Positions 18,463 through 26,782 are shown, numbered from the stretch's first letter. The stretch: 64,000 bases of DNA from Pedobacter sp. MR2016-24 (GCF_026239655.1 NZ_JAPIVO010000003.1:496001-560000), one strand, 5' to 3'. The notes: a model not told the origin generated them from the sequence alone. Program-made: numbers and translations.

Positions 18463-18478
18463 TTGCGCAGATTTTGTA
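18463..18478 (+). promoter_or_regulatory. Sigma54-like -24/-12 promoter of pyruvate oxidase
   Basis: TTGCGCAGATTTTGTA fits TGGCAYR-N4-TTGCW at most positions, but has T for the first G of the -24 GG pair, so it is weaker. The predicted start near 18488 is downstream of a possible TTG start (18474) and 19 nt before ATG 18507. Confidence 0.5.
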
Positions 18479-18506
18479 TCTCCATGAGCAGATAAAAATA
18501 AATCAT

Positions 18507-20246
18507 ATGTCAAAAAAGGTAGCAGAACAATTAGTTGATATGCTGGTGCAAGCAGGAATTAAAAGAATTTATGCAGTTACCGGTGATAGTTTAAACGAGC
18601 TGAACGATGCGGTCAGGAGAAATGACCAGATTCAATGGGTACATGTCCGGCATGAAGAGGCCGGTGCTTATGCAGCGGCAGCCGAAGCAGAACTGAATGG
18701 CCTGGCCTGTTGTGCCGGCAGCAGTGGTCCGGGTCACATACATTTAATCAATGGATTGTATGACGCACACCGTGCCGGAGTACCCGTATTGGCCATCGCC
18801 TCTACCTGTGCAACTGTAGAATTTGGAAGTGGTTATTTTCAGGAAACGAATGTGATTAAACTCTTTGATGATTGCAGCCATTATAATCAGATTGCCGCTA
18901 CCCCGGCCCAACTTCCGCGTATGACACAGGCTGCTATTCAGCATGCCATACAACGCAAAGGCGTAGCCATTTTAGGTTTGCCGGGAGATGTGAGTGCGAT
19001 GGATGCAGTAGAGAATATCTCTTCCAGTAAAAACTATTTCGCAAAAGCCCTGATCCGGCCCGCAGATGAAGATATTGCCGGGATGGCTAAGCTCATTAAC
19101 CGCTATGAAAAGATAAGTATTTATTGCGGAATAGGTGCTGCAGAAGCACATGATGAAGTGGTGGAGCTTGCGGCCTTGCTGAAAGCCCCTGTAGGTTATT
19201 CTTTCCGTGGAAAAATGGGCATCCAATATGATAACCCTAATGAAGTGGGGATGACCGGATTACTGGGCTTACCTTCGGCCTATCACAGTATGCATGAGAG
19301 TGATCTGGTGATTTTGCTGGGTACAGATTTTCCTTATACGCCCTTTATGCCGACTGACAAAAAAATCATTCAGATAGACCTTCAGCCAGAAAGGTTAGGC
19401 AGAAGGGCAAAACTGGACATGGGTCTGCACGGGGATATCAAAACAACTTTAACTGCACTGCTGCCTTTACTGAATGCTAAAGATGACGATAGCTTTTTAA
19501 AGGCACAGTTGCACCTCTATAGCAAAGTAAAAGAACATCTCTATAGCTTTGTGAATCATAAAGGGAGTCGCCATGCCATACCACCCGAGGCTGTTGCTGC
19601 AACTTTGAATGAGCTGGCGACAAACGATGCAATTTTCACGGTAGATACGGGTATGTGTTGTGTATGGGGTGCCAGATATATACAAGCTACCGGTAAACGC
19701 CATATGCTTGGCTCCTTTAGCCACGGATCTATGGCCAATGCAATGCCCCACGCAATCGGCGCAGCCTTTGCCTGTCCTGATCGTCAGGTAGTTGCCATGT
19801 GCGGCGATGGCGGAATCTCTATGATGCTGGGCGATCTGGCCACTATCAAACAATACAAATTACCCATCAAAGTTATTGTGTTTAACAATCGTTCCCTCGG
19901 TATGGTCAAACTGGAGATGCAGGTAGGCGGATTACCGGATGCTGAAACTGATATGGAAAATCCGGATTTTACCATGATCGCCCAGGCTATGGGCATCAGG
20001 GGAATTACGATAGATCATCCTGACGATCTCGCAAGTGGTTTGAAAGCAGCTTTTGATCATGAGGGACCAGTTCTGGTAAATGTATTTACAGATCCTCATG
20101 CCTTGGCGATGCCGCCTAAGGTAGAATTCAAAATGATCAAAGGAATGGCATTATCAATGACCAGATTAATGCTGGGCGGGAATTTTGATGAAGTGCTGGA
20201 AACGGTGAAATCAAGTTACAAACATATGGGTGAACTGCTTGATTAA
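18507..20246 (+). CDS. poxB: Thiamine-diphosphate-dependent pyruvate oxidase/dehydrogenase (PoxB-like)
   Basis: 579 residues with the three-domain layout of the acetolactate synthase/pyruvate oxidase family: N-terminal pyrimidine-binding domain (KRIYAVTGDSLNEL, HVRHEEAGAYAA with catalytic Glu), a central domain, and a C-terminal ThDP/Mg domain with MCGDGGISMMLGDLAT ... VFNNRSLGM. PoxB decarboxylates pyruvate to acetate and CO2, passing electrons to quinone through FAD. The family is typically induced in stationary phase or stress. The ATG at 18507 is preferred over an upstream TTG because of the promoter position. It is followed by a (CAA)11 tract and three small reading frames on the same strand. 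Confidence 0.88.
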   Translation: MSKKVAEQLVDMLVQAGIKRIYAVTGDSLNELNDAVRRNDQIQWVHVRHEEAGAYAAAAEAELNGLACCAGSSGPGHIHLINGLYDAHRAGVPVLAIASTCATVEFGSGYFQETNVIKLFDDCSHYNQIAATPAQLPRMTQAAIQHAIQRKGVAILGLPGDVSAMDAVENISSSKNYFAKALIRPADEDIAGMAKLINRYEKISIYCGIGAAEAHDEVVELAALLKAPVGYSFRGKMGIQYDNPNEVGMTGLLGLPSAYHSMHESDLVILLGTDFPYTPFMPTDKKIIQIDLQPERLGRRAKLDMGLHGDIKTTLTALLPLLNAKDDDSFLKAQLHLYSKVKEHLYSFVNHKGSRHAIPPEAVAATLNELATNDAIFTVDTGMCCVWGARYIQATGKRHMLGSFSHGSMANAMPHAIGAAFACPDRQVVAMCGDGGISMMLGDLATIKQYKLPIKVIVFNNRSLGMVKLEMQVGGLPDAETDMENPDFTMIAQAMGIRGITIDHPDDLASGLKAAFDHEGPVLVNVFTDPHALAMPPKVEFKMIKGMALSMTRLMLGGNFDEVLETVKSSYKHMGELLD

Positions 20247-20283
20247 GCAAGCTTTTAAAAATCGTATTCCCACCACCACCCTC

Positions 20284-20317
<34 letters not shown>

Positions 20318-20342
20318 AGTATACATTTTAAAAGGAAAACTG

Positions 20343-20711
20343 ATGGCACTGAATAATTTCAAAGACGTACAAGCTTTTATTACCAATGTAATGGAAGAAA
20401 ATAAAGTAGAAGGTGCACCGCCACCAAAATCACCCCACAAAGCATTCTGGCTCAGCATGAGTTATACGGATTTTACTACAGGTACCGTTCCGGGTGTTAA
20501 AGATCCGGCAACGGGCAATCCAATTCCCGTGCTTACTGTGGGTGACTCGGCTTCCAGTACTCTTATTATGGCTTTAAGCGGTCAGGGTCCATTATTTGAT
20601 CCAAAAACCGGCGCTTTCGGCAGAATGCCTGCAAATAGTCGGGCCCAATTTACAGCAGCACAGATTAAAGAATTGGCCGACTGGATAGATGCCGGCTGCC
20701 CTGAATTTTAG
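20343..20711 (+). CDS. Small protein with cytochrome-c-like C-terminal segment but no heme motif
   Basis: 122 residues, no signal peptide. The C-terminal part (GRMPANSRAQFTAAQIKELADWIDAGCPEF) looks like the last helix of c-type cytochrome domains, where MPP...L....I..I..WI..G.P is common, but there is no CxxCH for heme attachment. The first 90 residues match no family I recognise. It is the second gene of the pyruvate oxidase unit, behind the CAA tract. Function unknown. Confidence 0.78.
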   Translation: MALNNFKDVQAFITNVMEENKVEGAPPPKSPHKAFWLSMSYTDFTTGTVPGVKDPATGNPIPVLTVGDSASSTLIMALSGQGPLFDPKTGAFGRMPANSRAQFTAAQIKELADWIDAGCPEF

Positions 20712-20740
20712 CAATCCCCTTTAAACAAGAATTAAATATA

Positions 20741-20774
20741 ATCCTAACCTTTTAGGTTTTATCCTAAGCTTTTA
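20741..20774 (+). repeat. Two direct repeats with 20-bp period
   Basis: ATCCTAACCTTTTA (20741-20754) and ATCCTAAGCTTTTA (20761-20774) match at 13 of 14 positions and are spaced by 20 bp, about two helical turns. They end 6 bp before the start of the hydrolase fragment and may be a regulator site or the remains of a duplication. Confidence 0.7.
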
Positions 20775-20780
20775 AAAATT

Positions 20781-20969
20781 ATGGAAAATCCGATAGCAAT
20801 TACCAAAGATCTGATTTATAAAGACGACCTGAAACTGGATCTCTACAGTGGCCAGAATACCAAAGGAGCAATAATTGATATCCATGGCGGCGGCTGGTTC
20901 CAAGATTTCGCCATGATCCCCAGTGCCAATATTAACCAGGGCGGGCGAAATGATCCCTTTTTAAGATGA
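20781..20969 (+). pseudogene. Truncated alpha/beta hydrolase, N-terminal fragment
   Basis: A 62-residue frame starting like a family-3 alpha/beta hydrolase: a short beta-strand leader (KDLIYKDDLKLDLY) and the oxyanion motif IDIHGGGWF. It then loses similarity (tail NINQGGRNDPFLR) and stops long before any nucleophile serine; complete members have about 270-300 residues. No continuation was seen in the other frames before the next gene at 21009. It is most likely the remnant left by a deletion. Expression as a short peptide cannot be excluded. Confidence 0.65.
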
Positions 20970-21008
20970 ATATATTTAATCCAAATAGCCCAACATTTAC
21001 GATCTCCC

Positions 21009-21617
21009 ATGAAAACAGAACAGAACAAGAATACACATGTACCTTTGATAAGAAAAGGCGTACAATTTAACATTCTGGCAGAAAGTCCATCAGAAACAGC
21101 AACTGCACTGCAGGTTGTCTGTTTTTTTGATTTTCAGAAAAACCAGCACTATGAAGGTGGCACGTATGCGGTGAATGAACATTTTGGTGGCGAAATTCAT
21201 CAGCTACGCAAAGATGGTATTTTTTCGGGCGCAAGGCTTGAAACACTTCTGCTTAACCCATCCTCAAACCAGATCCCTGCGCATCAGTTATTGCTGATCG
21301 GGATGGGAGATCCTGCTGAGCTTGATCTTGATCTATTTAAAATTTTAGGCTATACCGCTGTTATGGAAGCTATTAAAATCGGGGTGAAAGATTTTTGTTT
21401 TGCGCCCAGTCTGAAGGATGCGGGAATTGCGATGTCTTTTGGCAAAACTGATGTTTCAAAAACACTCGCTCAGGGTATGTTTAAGGCATTGGATGCTGCA
21501 GCTGTGTTGTCTGCGAAAAAATTGATCAGGCCAGTAGCGCTGACTGAGATTAACCTTCTTGCTGGTCAGGCTCAGTCAGCCAACGCCTATAAAGGTCTGC
21601 AACTGGCATTCGATTGA
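21009..21617 (+). CDS. Stand-alone leucyl-aminopeptidase N-terminal (M17-N, macro-like) domain protein
   Basis: 202 residues resembling only the N-terminal domain of M17 aminopeptidases: GGEIHQLRKDGIFSGARLETLLL and LLLIGMGDPAELDLDLFKILGYTAVMEA. The metal-binding catalytic domain, which would add about 300 residues, is absent, and the frame ends at a normal stop followed directly by a convergent gene. It could be a genuine one-domain protein, since such M17-N proteins exist, or a truncated peptidase. It is the last reading frame of the pyruvate oxidase unit. Confidence 0.78.
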   Translation: MKTEQNKNTHVPLIRKGVQFNILAESPSETATALQVVCFFDFQKNQHYEGGTYAVNEHFGGEIHQLRKDGIFSGARLETLLLNPSSNQIPAHQLLLIGMGDPAELDLDLFKILGYTAVMEAIKIGVKDFCFAPSLKDAGIAMSFGKTDVSKTLAQGMFKALDAAAVLSAKKLIRPVALTEINLLAGQAQSANAYKGLQLAFD

Positions 21618-21639
21618 TCAAATGATCTAGTTGGTAGTA

Positions 21640-22383
21640 TTATTCCGCAATCTGCTGAAGGATATCGCTGACTTCTTTAGGATGAGAAAGAGAAGGTGTA
21701 TGCCCTGCATCCAGCGTATACACATTAGTAATGCCTGCAGCAGCAATCATTTGTTTCTGCAGGTCATTTCCAATACCATGATCCTGTAAGGTCTCAATAT
21801 AATATTTAGCTACGCTGCCGAATTTCGCTTCCGTTAAAGCTACGGGATCTCCGAAAGGTGCTCCCGGTTCGGTTCTGTAATTGTCCAGAATCATTTGTTT
21901 TACGCTATCTGAACCGTCCTGACAGAATATATTCGTGATGTCTTCTTTGACAATATCGAACGCTGACTGATCTTCCGATACGATTAAAGAAGCACCCAAT
22001 TGAGATTGCTGATCAAGCAGCGAAAGTGAATAAGCCGACTGTCCATCCGCAGGCACATATGCAGCTTCATAAACCAGCTTATCGATCAGGTCAGGAATAT
22101 GTTCTGCAACGCCGGAAATAATTATTCCCGCCATGCTATGTCCCGCCAGGATTACTTTGCTGCCAATTGCTGTAATTGCCGCGCTTACATAGCTGATATA
22201 AGACTCCATACGTAGGCTTTTGTGATCGGTAGTATCATCACCATGTCCCGGTAGCTGAATCAGGTGCACTTCATGTCCTGCTGCTGAGAGGTTATCTTTC
22301 ACGGTCTGCCATGCATAGGGTGCAGACCATGCACCATGTAAAAGAACAAATGTTTTTTGTGAGGCACTATTATTTGTGTTCAT
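21640..22383 (-). CDS. Alpha/beta hydrolase, salicylate-esterase-like
   Basis: 247 residues, cytosolic (no signal peptide). Features: FVLLHGAWSAPYAWQTV, GHGDDTT, nucleophile Ser83 in LAGHSMAG, His228 in DAGHTPSLSHP. This resembles plant methyl-ester esterases and their bacterial relatives; the substrate is unknown. It closely resembles the exported hydrolase at 41369-42154. It lies 33 bp after the MaoC-type gene and is co-transcribed from the shared-design promoter. Confidence 0.9.
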   Translation of the reverse strand: MNTNNSASQKTFVLLHGAWSAPYAWQTVKDNLSAAGHEVHLIQLPGHGDDTTDHKSLRMESYISYVSAAITAIGSKVILAGHSMAGIIISGVAEHIPDLIDKLVYEAAYVPADGQSAYSLSLLDQQSQLGASLIVSEDQSAFDIVKEDITNIFCQDGSDSVKQMILDNYRTEPGAPFGDPVALTEAKFGSVAKYYIETLQDHGIGNDLQKQMIAAAGITNVYTLDAGHTPSLSHPKEVSDILQQIAE

Positions 22384-22416
22384 TATTTATGATTTATGTA
22401 AGATTGGTTGGGCTTA

Positions 22417-22917
22417 TTATTTTGTTTTCAGCAGGTATTTATGTGTGCCTGATAAAACCAGCTCTCCATTTTGGTTATGGATTCTTGCTGCAGTTTCCAC
22501 GATGCCCGTAGCTCCCTGAGGGGTTAAAGAGATAATTTCCAGCTCTGAGTACAACGTATCACCTGCATTTACTTCTTTTAAAAATTTACAGGAGAGTTCA
22601 GTAAAAGCAATAAATACTTCACCGATCACATGCGGAAACATTGTTGCACCCGGAGCGGTGAATGCCAATACCTGCAGACCATGAACTACCGGAGCTTTAT
22701 GTCCGTGTTTTTGGGCCCAGACATTGTCATAATGCACAGGGTGGTTATCACATGATACAGTTTGAAACGCTGCCGAATGGGCATCCGTTAATGTGCGGCT
22801 TGGCGCACGGAAAATTTCACCGATCTCCAGTTCTTCAAAAGAACGGGCCGGTACGATCAGAAAATCATTCGGGTTAAATGTTACTGCGGTGTTTTCGGTA
22901 TTTGAGTTGCTTTCCAT
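22417..22917 (-). CDS. MaoC-like hot-dog fold dehydratase
   Basis: 166 residues. The MaoC/(R)-hydratase motif is visible: a start like SFEELEIGEIFRAPSRTLTDA and the catalytic stretch DNHPVHYDNVWAQKHGHKAPVVHG, with Asp and His as in (R)-specific enoyl-CoA hydratases. It may hydrate enoyl-CoA-type substrates, but no CoA pathway genes are adjacent. An upstream ATG (22962) is rejected because the -24/-12 element lies between it and ATG 22917. It forms an operon with the downstream alpha/beta hydrolase. Confidence 0.88.
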   Translation of the reverse strand: MESNSNTENTAVTFNPNDFLIVPARSFEELEIGEIFRAPSRTLTDAHSAAFQTVSCDNHPVHYDNVWAQKHGHKAPVVHGLQVLAFTAPGATMFPHVIGEVFIAFTELSCKFLKEVNAGDTLYSELEIISLTPQGATGIVETAARIHNQNGELVLSGTHKYLLKTK

Positions 22918-22940
22918 AATTTGTTTTTTTAGCAGTAACA

Positions 22941-22956
22941 TCCAAAAAAACAACCA
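22941..22956 (-). promoter_or_regulatory. Sigma54-like -24/-12 promoter of the MaoC-hydrolase operon
   Basis: On the minus strand TGGTTGTTTTTTTGGA: the GG and TTG are kept with correct 10-bp spacing, but positions 5-6 and the final C deviate. The upstream element ends 53 bp away and the predicted start is 14 nt before ATG. Confidence 0.5.
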
Positions 22957-23009
22957 ACTCACAGAACGCTAACAATCAAGAAATTAACCACAACACATCT
23001 CCATTAAGA

Positions 23010-23033
23010 TCACGAAATAACGTCAATTTATGA
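23010..23033 (-). promoter_or_regulatory. Shared upstream activator element, copy in front of the MaoC operon
   Basis: On the minus strand: TCATAAAT, then TGACG-TTATTT-CGTGA. It lies just downstream of the PRC-barrel gene stop and points at the MaoC operon. Confidence 0.68.
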
Positions 23034-23052
23034 TCAATTGCCTGATGCAGGC

Positions 23053-23817
23053 CTATTCATCTTCAATTGATCTTCCATAATGCTGATGAAGATTTATTTC
23101 GTAATCTTCCGGCAAAGGGCGCGACGCATCATACTCAGGACTATTTTTAATTGCCCCTGTGGGCAGATCGAGGTATACCGTTGCCATTTTCCAGTCTATT
23201 TTATTTATCCATCGTGGCGAAATAATTACTTTTTTTCCCGGTATCCAATTTCCGGTATCCACAATAAGATAATTGATTTTCCAGGTACTGTCATCTATGA
23301 TAAAATCATACACCTCCCCTATTGCATCATCCGTTGCATGGATATGATTTCCCATTACTTCACTGGTACTGCGCAAATGCGGGTCGCCATCTTCGTTTTC
23401 AATTGAATGCTCAGCCTTAATACTTTCTTCGAAGGAGCCTGCAGCTTCCATCATACCAGTCATCCCGATGCCGCCATAGAGACCGGTGCCAGCTCCTGCA
23501 TTGTATGGCCAGCCATAATAGTTATATAACTCATTTTCGTGCTGACGGGAAACAGGTTTTTCCGTATCAATATCCGGACTGTTTTTTATCTGTTCTTTGG
23601 TAAGATGAGCAGGAAAGCTTTTATTTTCCCAATCTGCTGCCTGCAATGCAGCCGGAGAGATCAGTACCTTACGTCCGGACAGCCAGCCACCGGTTTTCAC
23701 AATCAGATATCGAATTGTCCATGTTGCATCGTCGAAATAAAAATCCGTGACTTCACCAATTTCCCCATCCACAGCGCCCATAGTAAAGCCCGTTAAACTT
23801 TTCACATTACGTTTCAT
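23053..23817 (-). CDS. Protein with two PRC-barrel domains
   Basis: 254 residues with two copies of the PRC-barrel pattern: VDGEIGEVTDFYFDDATWTI (residues about 15-80, with GWLSGRKVLISP) and DDAIGEVYDFIIDDSTWKI (about 160-235, with NWIPGKKVIISP), joined by a Gly-rich linker. PRC barrels serve in photosynthetic reaction centre H subunits and in RimM, but soil bacteria have many stress-induced stand-alone members of unknown role. It is divergent from the DUF4142 gene. No convincing sigma54 element was found in front of it. Confidence 0.9.
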   Translation of the reverse strand: MKRNVKSLTGFTMGAVDGEIGEVTDFYFDDATWTIRYLIVKTGGWLSGRKVLISPAALQAADWENKSFPAHLTKEQIKNSPDIDTEKPVSRQHENELYNYYGWPYNAGAGTGLYGGIGMTGMMEAAGSFEESIKAEHSIENEDGDPHLRSTSEVMGNHIHATDDAIGEVYDFIIDDSTWKINYLIVDTGNWIPGKKVIISPRWINKIDWKMATVYLDLPTGAIKNSPEYDASRPLPEDYEINLHQHYGRSIEDE

Positions 23818-24079
23818 AATTCTTCATTTTTTGGTTAAAAAATTATTAATTAATACCGATCACACGTATAGCTATCGTGCTTAGCATTAACAGGATAACA
23901 CCTCATTTTCAGGAAATGTTTGTTTCGCGTTACTGACCAGGATGAAAAAGGATACAGATGGATTTAAAACATCCCTATGCAAGCCATTATTTTCCATCTT
24001 TAGCAAAACATTTATGCATATAGCAGGTTGATGCTTTGATAGTATATCATTTGATAAATCATATCAACCCATACTCATT

Positions 24080-24793
24080 ATGAAAAATTCAACACACATT
24101 GCCCTGCTTGGGATAGCTGCATTAACGCTTCAATCCTGTTTCAGTACAAGGTCTGACACGCGCAGCTCTCAAGGTACAGCCACATTTGGTGCTAATGCCC
24201 CCGCTACCGGAAACCGGACAAGCAGATCGCCCGGAAATACCTTTAGCAGTGATGGCAACGGAACTGCTGTTAGTGCTACATCCGGTGCCCGTACTGTTAC
24301 AGAAGCTGCAGGGGCAATGGGTACTGCAAATACCACCGGGGATGCCGGAAATGAAAGTTCAGCAGTCAGCACCTCTTCGGAAGAAGCAGCGCGTTTTATC
24401 CAGCGGGCAACGGTTAGTGGCCTATCGGAAGTCTCCTTAAGTGAATTAGCTTTGAAAAATGCACAAAGCAGTGCAGTAAAAGAATTTGCAGCCATGATGG
24501 TGAAGGATCATGGAGCGGCAAATACTGACTTAAAAGCTTTAGCTCAAACTAAGAAAATTACTATTCAGAATGGTGGTGAAATAAAACCGGAACAACTCAG
24601 TACATCCTCTCCTGAAAAGTTTGACCAGAACTATGTGAAGCTGATGATAAAAAATCACGCTAGTGCCGTAAGTCTTTTCGAAAATGGATCGAGATTGTCT
24701 GATCCTCAGGTTAAAGCTTATGCAATTAAGTACCTTCCTGCTTTAAAAATGCATTTACAGAAAGCTAAAGCATTGGGTAAGACGATCAAATAA
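24080..24793 (+). CDS. DUF4142 lipoprotein
   Basis: 237 residues: signal peptide with lipobox LQSC (Cys near residue 20), then a long low-complexity Ser/Thr/Gly/Ala linker (about 25-105), then a four-helix ferritin-like DUF4142 domain (FIQRATVSGLSEVSLSELALKNAQSSAVKEFA ... MMVKDHGAANTDLKALA ... LKMHLQKAKALGKTI; shown in pieces). DUF4142 proteins are exported, often stress-induced, of unknown function. The linker would hold the domain away from the membrane. A hairpin terminator follows at 24815. Confidence 0.9.
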   Translation: MKNSTHIALLGIAALTLQSCFSTRSDTRSSQGTATFGANAPATGNRTSRSPGNTFSSDGNGTAVSATSGARTVTEAAGAMGTANTTGDAGNESSAVSTSSEEAARFIQRATVSGLSEVSLSELALKNAQSSAVKEFAAMMVKDHGAANTDLKALAQTKKITIQNGGEIKPEQLSTSSPEKFDQNYVKLMIKNHASAVSLFENGSRLSDPQVKAYAIKYLPALKMHLQKAKALGKTIK

Positions 24794-24814
24794 TAAACAG
24801 GCATGAAATAAAAA

Positions 24815-24834
24815 GAGCTGCCACCGGGCAGCTC
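24815..24834. terminator. Bidirectional hairpin terminator
   Basis: GAGCTGCC (24815-24822) pairs with GGCAGCTC (24827-24834) around the ACCG tetraloop, with an A-run on the left and T-rich sequence on the right, between the convergent DUF4142 and Hsp20 genes. Confidence 0.8.
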
Positions 24835-24859
24835 CGTAATTGTTTTCTGCAAAAGACGC

Positions 24860-25303
24860 TTAGCTGATCTCTATCTGACGGCTGGCCATTTTAGCGTCTT
24901 CATGTTTAGGGATACTGATGCGCAGGATACCTTCCTCGTATTTCGCTTCTATACCATTTTCATCAGCAGATTCTGGCAGAGTGAATGAACGTACGAAAGA
25001 AGTATAACTGAATTCACGTTTAGTGAAATTACGCTCCTGCTGCTGATCCTGTTGTGTTTGTTCAACAGAGATACTGAGCACATCCCTTTCCAGTTTCAGT
25101 TTGAAGTCCTCTTTTTTCAATCCCGGAGCTGCCAGCTCAATCTGGTAACTGGTACCGGTTTCGGACACATTTACTGCAGGTACTCTTGATACCATACGAT
25201 CTGACAGAAAAGTGTCATTAAAGATAGAATCAAAAACATCTGTAAAGCCTGGCATCAGCCCGTTTTTTCTTTTTTGGTCGGCATTAAATTTAACCAATGT
25301 CAT
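24860..25303 (-). CDS. Small heat shock protein, Hsp20/alpha-crystallin family
   Basis: 147 residues. An alpha-crystallin domain spans about 38-140: VNVSETGTSYQIELAAPGLKKEDFKLKLE, the loop with GILRISIPK, and a C-terminal tail. Such proteins form oligomers that hold unfolding proteins without ATP. The N-terminus includes LMPGFTDVFDSIFND, typical of Bacteroidota Hsp20. A sigma54-like promoter lies at 25384-25399, with a perfect 14-bp inverted repeat further upstream, so its control differs from ordinary heat-shock promoters (inference). Confidence 0.95.
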   Translation of the reverse strand: MTLVKFNADQKRKNGLMPGFTDVFDSIFNDTFLSDRMVSRVPAVNVSETGTSYQIELAAPGLKKEDFKLKLERDVLSISVEQTQQDQQQERNFTKREFSYTSFVRSFTLPESADENGIEAKYEEGILRISIPKHEDAKMASRQIEIS

Positions 25304-25383
25304 AGTTTGTCCTCCTTAAATTTGATTAATGAATAAAACAGTTAATTAATTAAACTACTGAACATGATGTTCATTAACCGTTT

Positions 25384-25399
25384 ATCAAGCAGAATGCCA
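25384..25399 (-). promoter_or_regulatory. Sigma54 -24/-12 promoter of the Hsp20 gene
   Basis: On the minus strand TGGCATTCTGCTTGAT: perfect TGGCAT at -24 and TTGAT at -12 with correct spacing. The predicted start near 25374 gives a leader of about 70 nt. The shared 24-bp element is absent; instead an inverted repeat lies 21 bp upstream. Confidence 0.68.
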
Positions 25400-25420
25400 A
25401 TTGTAAAAACAGTCCCCATG

Positions 25421-25457
25421 ACTGTAAAAATTTCAGAATAGATGAAATTTTTACAGT
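25421..25457. promoter_or_regulatory. Perfect 14-bp inverted repeat between Hsp20 and AraC-type genes
   Basis: ACTGTAAAAATTTC (25421-25434) and GAAATTTTTACAGT (25444-25457) are exact reverse complements with a 9-nt spacer. There is no T-tract, and both flanking genes read away from it, so an operator or activator site is more likely than a terminator. Confidence 0.75.
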
Positions 25458-25520
25458 TGAAATGACAAAAATTCATTGGTTCTTCGTGTAACAGGCCAGG
25501 GCCTTGCCTTTACTAAAGAA

Positions 25521-26702
25521 ATGGTTCCGTTTCAATTAGATTATCTTAAATTTGATGCATACCAGAAAGTAATGCTGCTAAGAACCATCCTATTTACCGG
25601 GGCTGTACAAGGACTTTTCCAGCTCCTGCTTTTACGTGCTAAAAATAAATATCATGCGGCAGATTACTGGTTGATGGGCTGGTTGTTTCTGGTGAGTGCA
25701 CAATTGTTTTTTTATTATGAAAACACCGCTGTTCATTCTCTTCTGACGGGCATAGGCGGTGGGCTGGCTTTTTCTATCCCCTTAATAAGTGCCCCGGTAT
25801 TATACCAATACATCCGCAGTTTATCATTGAATAAGCAACCGGATCGTCTGATCCTTGCTCTATATACCCTGCCATGGATCAGCTATGTGATTATTATCCT
25901 GGGCACGATGGTAACATACCCTGGCGGTCTGGTCATTACTTCCGGCTTTCCTCATTTCAATGCTATGATCCCGGATGTAGTTATTTATTTATTTACCTAT
26001 CCGATGGCTATAATACCAGGAGGCTATGCGATGATGGGGTTAATTACCCTTCATCGTTATCAGAAAAGCCTGCCGGATAACTATTCCTATACCGAACGTA
26101 TCAATCTCAACTGGCTCAAATTGCTGGTGATATCCATACTATTGCTATTTATCTTTCTTTTTGGCCTGATCCGTTTTGGCACACAACAAAGACTGCTGCG
26201 TGCAGAAAACCTTTTTTTATACGTGGGTGTCGTGCTTTCAGTTTACGTTTTCCTGATCGGTTATCTTGGTCTGCGTCAAAATACGCTGTTACTCTCCGCA
26301 ACAAAAGATCGTCCACTGACAGCCCACAGCAACATTTCCTATCAAAAAACAGGACTTGATGATGCCGCGGTGGAGCGAATATATCTGCAGTTACTCAGTC
26401 ATATGGAAGCGGAACAACCATATCTGGAAGACGATCTTAGTTTAACTGCCCTGGCTCAGCAATTGGGCTTGAATACAAACCAGCTGTCACAAGTCATTAA
26501 CCAGAAAGCGGAAAGTAATTTCTTCACTTTTGTAAATCGTTACAGAGTCGCAGCCGTAAAAATAAAACTCAAAGATCCGGCATTTGCCCATCTCTCCATT
26601 TTGGGGATTGCATACGAATGCGGCTTTCGTTCCAAATCTGCATTCAACAGGATATTCAAAGAACAGACTGGTATAAGTCCCATCCAATATCAAAAGCGGT
26701 AA
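25521..26702 (+). CDS. Membrane-anchored AraC-family transcriptional regulator
   Basis: 393 residues. The N-terminal 250 residues contain about seven membrane helices (for example VMLLRTILFTGAVQGLFQLL, LLVISILLLFIFLFGLI). The C-terminal AraC domain has two HTH motifs (LSLTALAQQLGLNTNQLSQV and FAHLSILGIAYECGFRSKSA ... FNRIFKEQTGISPIQYQ). This 7TM-AraC layout is common in Bacteroidota, where the protein presumably senses a signal at the membrane and binds nearby DNA. A TTG at 25476 could extend the frame; ATG 25521 is preferred. The divergent Hsp20 gene and the inverted repeat between them are possible targets. Confidence 0.9.
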   Translation: MVPFQLDYLKFDAYQKVMLLRTILFTGAVQGLFQLLLLRAKNKYHAADYWLMGWLFLVSAQLFFYYENTAVHSLLTGIGGGLAFSIPLISAPVLYQYIRSLSLNKQPDRLILALYTLPWISYVIIILGTMVTYPGGLVITSGFPHFNAMIPDVVIYLFTYPMAIIPGGYAMMGLITLHRYQKSLPDNYSYTERINLNWLKLLVISILLLFIFLFGLIRFGTQQRLLRAENLFLYVGVVLSVYVFLIGYLGLRQNTLLLSATKDRPLTAHSNISYQKTGLDDAAVERIYLQLLSHMEAEQPYLEDDLSLTALAQQLGLNTNQLSQVINQKAESNFFTFVNRYRVAAVKIKLKDPAFAHLSILGIAYECGFRSKSAFNRIFKEQTGISPIQYQKR

Positions 26703-26782
26703 ATCAATTAAAAATAAGTCCTAGCCTGTAAGATGGGGCGACTGAGGCTTGATAAAGTAGTTTTTTTGAAGAAAAAATCGAA

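Noticed and set aside
23818-24079. Possible regulon elements for the divergent PRC-barrel and DUF4142 genes
   Set aside because: In front of DUF4142 a weak -24/-12 (AGGTTGATGCTTTGAT, 24025-24040) has only a half-matching element 53 bp upstream; in front of PRC the CACG...CGTG repeat has the wrong spacing and no TTG at -12. Not convincing.
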